Source of the DNA: Pseudochrobactrum saccharolyticum
Lineage (GTDB): Bacteria > Pseudomonadota > Alphaproteobacteria > Rhizobiales > Rhizobiaceae
DNA length: 64,000 nucleotides
Direction of reading: 5' to 3'
NCBI RefSeq assembly: GCF_008801715.1
Contig: NZ_VZPG01000003.1
Span: 186,001 to 250,000 of the forward strand
Position 1 is the first letter of the stretch, and each line of letters opens with the position of its first letter. The position numbers and the translations under genes were made by a program. A model generated the notes under the pieces. The model was not told the DNA's origin and searched no databases. It was given only the letters and a program-made list of their open reading frames with translations. Below, one piece after another: positions 53,126 to 60,488 of this stretch.

Positions 53126-54105
53126 ATATCTTGAAAAATCGCAGGGTTCTGTTCTTCGGGGGCAAGGGCGGGGTCGGGAAGACGACGCTGGCCAGTGCAA
53201 CAGCCGCAGGACTTGCTCAGCAAGGGCGCCGCATATTGGTGGTTTCGACCGATCCTGCACATAATCTCGGTCATTTGTGGGAACGTGAGATTGGTGCCAA
53301 GCCGGTTTCGCTGATGGCCGGTCTGGATGGTATTGAACTTGATCCAGGCAGCACTGTCGATGAGCATCTTAAAACAGTCGAAAATTCACTGCGAAAACTG
53401 ATGCCGGAAAGGTTGCATAAGGAAGTCAAACGCCATCTGGAGCAGGCGCGTGAAGCACCGGGCATGGTTGAGGCGGCATTGCTGGAGCGGATTGCCGTGA
53501 CTTTGGAAACTGGGCTTGCTCACTATGACACAGTTATTTTTGACACCGCGCCAACCGGACATACGACCAGACTTCTCGAATTGCCGGAGCTGATGGCGGC
53601 ATGGACGGACGGGCTGCTCAAAAACCGCGAACGCTCGGGCAATTTCACCCGTGCGCTTGGCCAGTTTAAAGCCGTTGATGCCGATAATGATGTTGCCAGT
53701 AACCTTTTTGAGGATGAACCAACCCGCGATCATGAAATGCGGGCGGTTTTGATGCGGCGTCAGGATCGTTTTCGTAAGCTGCGTGAAATCCTGACAGATG
53801 GTGAAACAACGGCCTTCATGATTGTTCTGACCGCTGAGCGGTTACCGGTTCTCGAAACGATCGAGCTTTGTCAGCGTTTGCATGATTTGCAGGTATCTGT
53901 AGGCGGTCTTATTGTGAACCGTCGTTCGCCGCGGGGCGAAAGTGCATTGCTCGATCAGCGTGCAAAGAATGAAGATGAGCATTTGGCAAAATTAATCAAA
54001 GCGCTGCAGCCTAAAGTGCCGGAGATTAAGCAAATTCCTCTGTCTGCCAATGAGATCATCGGCGGGCAGGAGCTTGTGCATTTTTCCTCCGCCTATCTCG
54101 GCTGA
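53116..54105 (+). CDS. ArsA family ATPase
   Basis: A 329-residue SIMIBI-class ATPase of the ArsA/Get3 family. The deviant Walker A GGKGGVGKTT is at residues 15-24. VVSTDPAHNLGHLWER (switch I) follows near residue 43 and FDTAPTGHTTRLLELPEL (switch II) near 142. It has one ATPase unit, as in Get3, not the doubled ArsA of arsenite pumps, and no ars genes are nearby. In Get3, the protein delivers tail-anchored membrane proteins. Here a partner role for CstA or the Cys-Cys protein is suggested only by the overlapping genes. The start has no separate ribosome-binding site and is probably translationally coupled. Confidence 0.9.
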   Translation: MLLNILKNRRVLFFGGKGGVGKTTLASATAAGLAQQGRRILVVSTDPAHNLGHLWEREIGAKPVSLMAGLDGIELDPGSTVDEHLKTVENSLRKLMPERLHKEVKRHLEQAREAPGMVEAALLERIAVTLETGLAHYDTVIFDTAPTGHTTRLLELPELMAAWTDGLLKNRERSGNFTRALGQFKAVDADNDVASNLFEDEPTRDHEMRAVLMRRQDRFRKLREILTDGETTAFMIVLTAERLPVLETIELCQRLHDLQVSVGGLIVNRRSPRGESALLDQRAKNEDEHLAKLIKALQPKVPEIKQIPLSANEIIGGQELVHFSSAYLG

Positions 54106-54254
54106 TTCTTAAAAATGACAGGATATGCTCAAACTCACATGTCAGATTTCATGGCAGGAGGCAGGCCAGCCCTATACATGACTTATCCTTGATGCCATGA
54201 TAGTAACTTCTTCGACTGCGCCTGGGGAGGAGCGTTTCGTATGAACGGGAAGAC

Positions 54255-55601
54255 ATGGTCAAAATAAGCACCGTTAACATTCTCAATATGTTGGTGTTTT
54301 TCGCCTTTTCCATGGTGCTGTCTGTTGTTCCTGTGCGTTCTTCAGAGCAGGGCGAATTATCGATTATCACGTCATATCCGCCATCGTTTTTTGAGCCGTT
54401 TCGTCTCGCATTTGAAAAGCAATATCCTGATATTCGTGTGTCTATCGCCCAAAGGAACACGGCAAGTGCGAACCGTTTCATCATGGAGAAACCGGATATC
54501 ACGCCGGATATTTTCTGGGCGTCCGCCGCAGATGCTTTTGAATTGTTAAAGCGCAAACAAGCGTTGCGTCCGATCCGCAGTAGGCCGACCGGAGCACCGC
54601 AATATGTTCTTGGCTATCCGGTGAATGATCCTGAAGGATATTATTTAGGGTTCGCTCTGTCGGGCTACGGCATTGTGTACAGCCCGTCCTATCTGCTGCA
54701 ACATAATCTGCCGATCCCGCGTAATTGGGATGATTTGTTAAAACCGGTTTATTCGGGACATATCGGCATTACTTCGCCTTCGCGCTCCGGCACCACGCAT
54801 CTGATTGTGGAAGTCTTTCTGCAAACCTATGGCTGGGAAAAAGGCTGGGCGATGCTCTCCAAACTTGGCGGCAACTTGTCTACAGTAACAGCACGCAGTT
54901 TTGGCGTTGCATCCGGTGTGGCGCAGAAGCGTTTCGGCATCGGCATTACGATTGATTTTCTGGCGCAACCTCTCGACGATGCGCATACGGATAATGTTTT
55001 CATCATGCCGCCCGATGCGATTTATACGCCAGCCAATATTGCTATTTTGCGGGGTGCTAAAAACATCACCAATGCTGAGCGTTTTGTGGATTTTCTGCTT
55101 TCAGAACAAGGGCAGAAAATCTTGCGCTATCCCGGCATTAACCGCATTCCTGTGCTGAGCAAGCTGAATAAAGACCTGTTGCCGGCACCGGACAGGCGCG
55201 GCCTGATGAATATGGCAGAGTTTGACCCGCATTTGTCTGCCGAGAGATATGGTTTGGTCAATCTCATCTTTGATAATTTCATTATTCGCCGCAGAGCAAC
55301 ACTTGGCCGGCTTTGGCGGAAAGTGAATGAGCTGGAAGCGGCTAAATTTGAAAATACAGAAACTCTGAGCACTCTGGCGCGCGCACGGCAGTTGCTCAGC
55401 ACACCGCCCTTGTCGGCACATGAAGCCAATATTTTGAGTGAAGATCTGAAAACAGAATGGCCGCGAAGTGTGGCACGCACAGCGGAGCAGGAGCAATTCT
55501 CCGGCGAAATCCGCCGCATCATTGAACACAATCTGGCAATGATTGAGACCCTGCTTTCATCAGTGTCTCCTGTCACCAATGACAAGAGATGGTACCGGTA
55601 A
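54255..55601 (+). CDS. PgtC-like periplasmic binding protein, sensor component
   Basis: A 448-residue extracellular solute-binding protein with an N-terminal signal (residues 1-~29). Its core is paralogous to the binding protein at 59004: FWASAADAFELLKRKQ, then YPVNDPEGYYLGFALSGYGI and SPSRSGTTHLIVEVF. It is followed directly by a membrane histidine kinase and a sigma-54 activator. That is the gene order of Salmonella pgtC-pgtB-pgtA, where PgtC and PgtB sense phosphoglycerate. So it is likely the periplasmic ligand receptor of the kinase rather than the transport protein. GGGAAG stands just before the ATG. A stronger site (GGGGAGGAG) precedes an eight-codon frame at 54241 that overlaps this start. 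Confidence 0.82.
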   Translation: MVKISTVNILNMLVFFAFSMVLSVVPVRSSEQGELSIITSYPPSFFEPFRLAFEKQYPDIRVSIAQRNTASANRFIMEKPDITPDIFWASAADAFELLKRKQALRPIRSRPTGAPQYVLGYPVNDPEGYYLGFALSGYGIVYSPSYLLQHNLPIPRNWDDLLKPVYSGHIGITSPSRSGTTHLIVEVFLQTYGWEKGWAMLSKLGGNLSTVTARSFGVASGVAQKRFGIGITIDFLAQPLDDAHTDNVFIMPPDAIYTPANIAILRGAKNITNAERFVDFLLSEQGQKILRYPGINRIPVLSKLNKDLLPAPDRRGLMNMAEFDPHLSAERYGLVNLIFDNFIIRRRATLGRLWRKVNELEAAKFENTETLSTLARARQLLSTPPLSAHEANILSEDLKTEWPRSVARTAEQEQFSGEIRRIIEHNLAMIETLLSSVSPVTNDKRWYR

Positions 55602-55605
55602 TTTG

Positions 55606-57513
55606 ATGGCAGGATTTATGAGAAGAATTGCAACGCCAATAACCCAATGGCGCATTGGTATCGGTGCACGGCTCGGCGCTGCATTTGTGGTGATTGTCGG
55701 TCTGGCAGTCGGTGCCTGTATTGTCGGCTGGCTGTCCTATTACCGGCTGTCCGGTGAATTGTCACATATTGCTGAACAGCAAATGCCGCGACTGGCTTTT
55801 GCATCCCGCCTGTCAAAAGCAGGTGCGGATATAGGTTCATTGACCGCCGCACTGGCAGGGGCTGAAAGCCGCAGCGAATATACTGCAATGCGGCGTATTT
55901 ATGCCGCACGGCTTACGGCATTGGAAACCTTGCTGGAAAAAAGCGATCTCAGCGCGACGGTGAATACGATCTTGCCGCTGGCGCGCGCTATTGAACGCAA
56001 TTTGCAGCAGATTGATCTGACATCGGGTAAGCGCTTTACCTTACTGGAAGCAATACATGCAGATATTGATGAATTGCGCTGGGTGCAGGCTGATCTGATC
56101 GATGAAGCCGCACCCTTGGTTGATGATACCCGCTTTAATATTGAAACCGAAATGCGCAATGGCCGTAATGCGGCGGCGCTCAGTGAGCAACGCAAGAGTG
56201 AGGCATTGCTGACACTTGTTGCACAGGCGAGTCTTTCAACAGGTCTGATCGCCCGTCTTGCCAATGCTTCAACATCGGAAGAAATTCAGGAGGCGAATGC
56301 CTTTCTCGGTGATAGTGCTGATGAGCTGGCAAACCATCTTGGAACACTCAATAGCTGGCCGGATAGTATAACTGTGCGTCAGCTGGCCAAACGTATTCTG
56401 CAAAAGTCTGATCCGGCAACCGGCACGCCAAACCGCAAGCGCTCGCAAATGCGCGAAACTGTGCGCCTCGGGGAACTGGCCGTAATGAACGGCCAGCTCG
56501 TCAGTGATCTTGGCCGTAATATTGAGACGGAGGTTGTGGCAATCGAAGCAAGTGCGGCGGCAGCGGCCGAACGCGCAGCATCAGCGATTAGCACCGGCAG
56601 AAAATTGCTGGCAGTCATTGCTCTGCTTTCTGTGGTTTTGGCCACTGCCATTGGCGTGCTTTATGTTCATAAAAATCTGCTGTTCCGCATCCGGCAATTG
56701 GCAACAGCAGCCAGTGCAATCAGTGCGGGGCGACCGGAAGTAGAGATACCGGCAAAAGGCACAGACGAGCTTGCTGATCTGGCGGGGGCTTTGTTGCTTT
56801 TCCGCCAGACGCGGGACGAGCTTATTCAGTCGGCAAAACTTGCGGCACTCGGGCAAATGGCGGCGGGTATCGGGCATGAGCTCAATCAGCCGCTTGCAGC
56901 AATTCGTGCGCATATACACAGCGGTTCAACTTTGATTGCGCGTGGTAAAGGCGAGCAGGCTCTGGTCAATTTTGACAAGATCCGTCAACTGACCACACGA
57001 ATGGCCGACCAGATCAGTCATATCCGGCGTTTTGCACGGCGACCGGATGTCAAGCAGCAAGCCGTTGATCTGTGCAAGAGTGTGCGTGAAGCGCTTAGCC
57101 TACTGGAACACCGTTTTGAAGATGATGATGTACGCCTGAAACTCGAACTGCCGGTATCGGACTGCCCGCTTGTTATGGCTGAACCGGTGCGTCTTGAGCA
57201 GGTGATTGTCAATCTCATTGCCAATGCTCTGGATGCGGTCAGAGATCAGCCTGTCCGGCAGGTTTCCGTTACTGTTGAGGCGACTGAAAATGGTGCAAAT
57301 CTGATTATTGCAGATACCGGAACTGGGATTGAGAGCGATCATCTGAAAGCAGTGTTTGATCCGTTTTTCACGACCAAACCGGTCGGATCGGGATTAGGGC
57401 TTGGCCTTTCGATTTCTTATAATATTGTCAAAGACTTCGGTGCCAGCATCGCGGTGCTGGATACAGGACCGCATGGAACGCGGTTTATAGTTTTGCTGAA
57501 AGGGCCGGAATGA
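55606..57513 (+). CDS. membrane sensor histidine kinase (DctB/PgtB type)
   Basis: A kinase of about 635 residues. One membrane segment near residue 30 (LGAAFVVIVGLAVGACIVG) and another near residue 345 (LLAVIALLSVVLATAIGVLY) frame a periplasmic sensor region of about 300 residues. HAMP-like sequence, an H-box with LAALGQMAAGIGHELNQPLA (His near residue 423) and an ATPase domain with IIADTGTGIESDH and GSGLGLGLSISYNIV follow. It should relay ligand sensing by the upstream binding protein to the response regulator. The start at 55606 (five bases after the upstream stop) is chosen over 55618. It overlaps the next gene by ATGA. Confidence 0.9.
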   Translation: MAGFMRRIATPITQWRIGIGARLGAAFVVIVGLAVGACIVGWLSYYRLSGELSHIAEQQMPRLAFASRLSKAGADIGSLTAALAGAESRSEYTAMRRIYAARLTALETLLEKSDLSATVNTILPLARAIERNLQQIDLTSGKRFTLLEAIHADIDELRWVQADLIDEAAPLVDDTRFNIETEMRNGRNAAALSEQRKSEALLTLVAQASLSTGLIARLANASTSEEIQEANAFLGDSADELANHLGTLNSWPDSITVRQLAKRILQKSDPATGTPNRKRSQMRETVRLGELAVMNGQLVSDLGRNIETEVVAIEASAAAAAERAASAISTGRKLLAVIALLSVVLATAIGVLYVHKNLLFRIRQLATAASAISAGRPEVEIPAKGTDELADLAGALLLFRQTRDELIQSAKLAALGQMAAGIGHELNQPLAAIRAHIHSGSTLIARGKGEQALVNFDKIRQLTTRMADQISHIRRFARRPDVKQQAVDLCKSVREALSLLEHRFEDDDVRLKLELPVSDCPLVMAEPVRLEQVIVNLIANALDAVRDQPVRQVSVTVEATENGANLIIADTGTGIESDHLKAVFDPFFTTKPVGSGLGLGLSISYNIVKDFGASIAVLDTGPHGTRFIVLLKGPE

Positions 57514-58847
57514 CCTTGCAACCGGATGTTATTCTTATCGACGATGATGCCAGCGTGCTTGAAGCATGCCGTGAAGTGCTGGAGCTTGAAGATTATAGGG
57601 TTGCGGCGCATAGCTCGGTTGCATCTGCGCTGCGTGATATGCGTGTTGATAGCGGTGCGATTGTCGTTTCTGATGTGCGCATGCCGGAACATGACGGGTT
57701 CGATCTCCTCAAAGCTGTGCAGTCCATTGATGCGGAAATACCGATCGTGCTGATGTCCGGTCATGGCGATATTCCTATGGCTCTGCGTGCTATGCGTGAT
57801 GGTGCATGGGACTTTCTGGAAAAACCGGCCGATCCGCTGATCCTGATTGAAACCATCCGCCGTGCGCGTAATCACCGTCAGCTTCTGCTTGAAAATCGCC
57901 GGTTACGGCAGGCTGTAGCGGTTGACGGTTGGGAGGCCCGATTGATCGGTCATTCAGCGCCGATCGTACAATTGCGCGAGCGTTTGAAACGTATTTGCGG
58001 TGTTGCTACAGATATTTTGCTCATCGGCAAAACCGGCACCGGCAAGGAAGTCACTGCCCGCGCATTGCACGATTTCAGCAACAGAAAAGGACATTTTGTG
58101 GCCGTGAATTGCGGCGCAATCCCTGAAACAATGCTGGAATCTGAACTTTTCGGCCATGAAGCCGGCGCGTTTACCGGTGCACGGGAAAAACGCATCGGTA
58201 AGATAGAGTATGCCAATAATGGTACGCTGTTTCTTGATGAAATAGAATCCATGCCGCTGAGTGCGCAGGTGCGGCTTTTGCGGGTTTTGCAGGAGCGCAA
58301 AATAGAGCGCCTTGGCTCAAACACCGAACTCAAGGTGGATATTCAGGTGATTGCAGCCAGTAAAACAGATTTACATAAGCTGGTCGTGCAGGGTAGTTTT
58401 CGTGAAGATCTTGCGTACCGGCTTGATATCGCCCGCGTTGAAATTCCGCCGTTGTCAGCCCGCAAAGGCGATGTCGGATTACTGTTCAAGCTGTTTCTTG
58501 ATCTCGCCGCCAAAAGGCAGGGACGTGCAGCTCCGCGTGTGGATGCAACATTTATTGCCGATCTTGATGGCAGAAGCTGGCCCGGCAATGTCCGCGAATT
58601 GCGCAATGTGGCGGAACGATATGTGCTGGGGCTGGAGAATAATGCGCTGGCCGACCTGTCTTTAGACAAAACGCAAACGCTGGAAGCACAGATGGACCGG
58701 CTGGAGCGCGCTATCCTGCTTGATACCCTGTCCAACCATGACGGGCGCATTGGCGCTTCGGCGACCGCCTTGGGAATTTCCCGCAAAACGCTTTATCTGA
58801 AAATGCGCAAATTCGACATCGCCGCACAGAATGAAGATGAGGAATGA
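57510..58847 (+). CDS. sigma-54-dependent response regulator (DctD/PgtA type)
   Basis: A 445-residue NtrC-family regulator. The receiver domain (1-120) has the acidic pocket Asp11-13 and phospho-acceptor Asp55 (IVVSDVRMPEHDG). The AAA+ domain has Walker A GKTGTGKE near residue 174, the sigma-54 contact motif GAFTGA at 219-224 and Walker B in GTLFLDEIESM. The C-terminal Fis-type helix-turn-helix (ASATALGISRKTLYLKMRK) ends the protein. With the GAFTGA loop intact it should activate sigma-54 promoters. A good -24/-12 promoter lies about 90 bases past its stop, before the transporter genes. Confidence 0.95.
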   Translation: MTLQPDVILIDDDASVLEACREVLELEDYRVAAHSSVASALRDMRVDSGAIVVSDVRMPEHDGFDLLKAVQSIDAEIPIVLMSGHGDIPMALRAMRDGAWDFLEKPADPLILIETIRRARNHRQLLLENRRLRQAVAVDGWEARLIGHSAPIVQLRERLKRICGVATDILLIGKTGTGKEVTARALHDFSNRKGHFVAVNCGAIPETMLESELFGHEAGAFTGAREKRIGKIEYANNGTLFLDEIESMPLSAQVRLLRVLQERKIERLGSNTELKVDIQVIAASKTDLHKLVVQGSFREDLAYRLDIARVEIPPLSARKGDVGLLFKLFLDLAAKRQGRAAPRVDATFIADLDGRSWPGNVRELRNVAERYVLGLENNALADLSLDKTQTLEAQMDRLERAILLDTLSNHDGRIGASATALGISRKTLYLKMRKFDIAAQNEDEE

Positions 58848-58853
58848 TACCCT

Positions 58854-58894
58854 TATGACCCGCTCGCAGGTCGGTCATGTTACCTATATGACCC
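58854..58894 (+). promoter_or_regulatory. candidate enhancer sites for the response regulator
   Basis: Three copies of ATGACC occur: 58855-58860 and 58888-58893 direct, 58873-58878 inverted. The direct copies are 33 bases apart, three helical turns, placing them on one DNA face. They lie about 45 to 95 bases upstream of the -24/-12 promoter, where an enhancer-binding protein would sit. Confidence 0.5.
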
Positions 58895-58936
58895 ATTTGT
58901 GTTTGTGAAAGCCCGCATTTCCGGCATTTTTGAATT

Positions 58937-58951
58937 TGGCATGATACTTGC
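58937..58951 (+). promoter_or_regulatory. sigma-54 (-24/-12) promoter
   Basis: TGGCAT-N5-TTGC, with GG (58938-58939) and GC (58950-58951) separated by exactly ten bases, matches the RpoN consensus. It lies 53 bases before the transporter binding-protein start and directly after the gene for a GAFTGA-bearing activator. Confidence 0.85.
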
Positions 58952-59003
58952 TTCTTTAAAGGTATCGTCTGATCTCAGGCGATACTCTAGGGAGGAGAGT
59001 TCT

Positions 59004-60323
59004 ATGTTGAAATCGATTGCAGCCACCATGCTGATGTCAGCGGCTATGATTATCACTGCTTCTGCGCAAAATGGCGGAAAAGTAACTGTCGTCACGTCAT
59101 TCTCAAAAGACGTGACGGATCCGTTTAAAGCCGGTTTTGAAGCCAATAATCCGGGCTTCACGCTTGATGTTCAAAACAAGAGCACCAGCTCCGGCGTAAA
59201 ATATGTTGATGAAACAAAATCCAACAATCAGGTTGATCTGTTCTGGGCTTCCGCACCGGATGCTTTTGAAGTGCTCAAAGGCCGTAATCTGCTGAGCAAA
59301 TTTACCCCGTCCGTCACAGGTCTGCCGGATAAGGTCGGTTCCTATCCGGTGAATGATCCGGATTCTTATTATTTCGGTTTTGCGGCCTCGGGTTATGGCA
59401 TTATGTCCAATGACCGCTATCTGGAAGCAAACAATCTGACGAAACCTGTTGAATGGTCTGATCTGGCCAAGCCGGAATATTATGACCATGTTGCTATTGC
59501 AGCTCCGTCACGTTCCGGAACCACGCATCTGACCATTGAAACCATTTTGCAGGGCGAAGGTTGGGATCAGGGCTGGACAACGCTCAAGAATATTGGCGGC
59601 AATCTCCAGCAGGTGACAGAACGCTCTTACGGCGTTCCCGATGCGGTTAATTCCGGCCAGACAGGGATTGGCATTGTCATTGACTTCTTTGCCTTCTCGG
59701 CACAGGCAAGCGGCTTTCCGGTCAGCTTCTCTTATCCTTCAGTAACAACTGTTGTACCTGCCAATATTGGTGTTGTAGCCAATGCGCCTAATCAGGCGGG
59801 CGCGGAAGCCTTTGTTAATTACTTGCTTTCAGAAAAAGGGCAGGCCGTCTTGCTTGAACCGGCAATCCGCCGTCTTCCGATCAATCCGGCCAGTTATGCA
59901 AATGCACCGGAAGGATTCCCAAATCCGTTCAAGGATGCCCGTTTTCAGACCATGCTTGTCTTTGACTCTGAAACTTCCAAGAACCGTACCGATGCTGTTG
60001 ATGCATTATATGATCAGCTGATTTCGTTTCAGCTTGATAATCTGAAAGCGGCTACTCGCGCCATTCATGCAGCAGAAAAAGCGCTTGCTGCCAATGAACA
60101 GGCACCGGCACGCGCACTCGTGAATGAAGCCCGTGCACTGGTTGCCGCTATGCCGGTCAGTGCTGATGAGGCCGTGAGCCAGCAGCTTCGCGATGCTTTT
60201 TCCGGTGGCAAAGAAAAGACAGCCCGTCAGGCCGAGCTTGAACAGCAATGGGCTGCTTTTGCCAAGGAAAAATATTCAGCCGCAAAAGCAAAGGCTGAAG
60301 AGGCACTTGCGCTCGTCAACTAA
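59004..60323 (+). CDS. ABC transporter binding protein, AfuA/iron-type family
   Basis: A 439-residue periplasmic binding protein. The signal peptide (residues 1-20, ending ASA) is followed by KVTVVTSFSKDVTDPFKAGF and then DLFWASAPDAFEVLKGRN. The blocks YPVNDPDSYYFGFAASGYGI and APSRSGTTHLTIETILQGEG are shared with the sensor paralogue at 54255. The fold is that of the ferric-iron/sugar-phosphate group (AfuA, PgtC), and the Ser/Arg/Thr/His loop could bind a phosphate; the ligand is inferred. Its ATG follows GGGAGGAGAG. The open frame extends 35 codons upstream across the sigma-54 promoter and is not used. Confidence 0.85.
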   Translation: MLKSIAATMLMSAAMIITASAQNGGKVTVVTSFSKDVTDPFKAGFEANNPGFTLDVQNKSTSSGVKYVDETKSNNQVDLFWASAPDAFEVLKGRNLLSKFTPSVTGLPDKVGSYPVNDPDSYYFGFAASGYGIMSNDRYLEANNLTKPVEWSDLAKPEYYDHVAIAAPSRSGTTHLTIETILQGEGWDQGWTTLKNIGGNLQQVTERSYGVPDAVNSGQTGIGIVIDFFAFSAQASGFPVSFSYPSVTTVVPANIGVVANAPNQAGAEAFVNYLLSEKGQAVLLEPAIRRLPINPASYANAPEGFPNPFKDARFQTMLVFDSETSKNRTDAVDALYDQLISFQLDNLKAATRAIHAAEKALAANEQAPARALVNEARALVAAMPVSADEAVSQQLRDAFSGGKEKTARQAELEQQWAAFAKEKYSAAKAKAEEALALVN

Positions 60324-60336
60324 AGTCTGAGCTTAT

Positions 60337-60406
60337 CACGGTCAGGCTATCCGGTTTGACCGTGTGATGCTCCGGCGCATGACAGACCGCCTGCGTAAGC
60401 AGGCGG
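60337..60406 (+). other. two hairpins between binding-protein and permease genes
   Basis: CACGGTCA/TGACCGTG (60337-60344 with 60357-60364) and CCGCCTGC-GTAA-GCAGGCGG (60387-60406) are perfect 8-bp stems. Neither is followed by a U-run. They may block mRNA decay and favour expression of the binding protein over the permease. Confidence 0.5.
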
Positions 60407-60488
60407 CTCCATCCGATTATCCGCTTTCGTTTGCTCTGGCGCCCTGTGGCTTGCCGGAACAGCCGACTTCATACCGGAGACTGCCGCA

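Noticed and set aside
53116-54105. Arsenite efflux ATPase
   Set aside because: There is a single ATPase unit, no ArsB, ArsC or ArsR gene nearby, and the gene overlaps the Cys-Cys protein gene behind cstA.
58899-59003. 35-codon upstream extension of the transporter binding protein
   Set aside because: It would start before the -24/-12 promoter, and the signal peptide begins at 59004 after GGGAGGAGAG.
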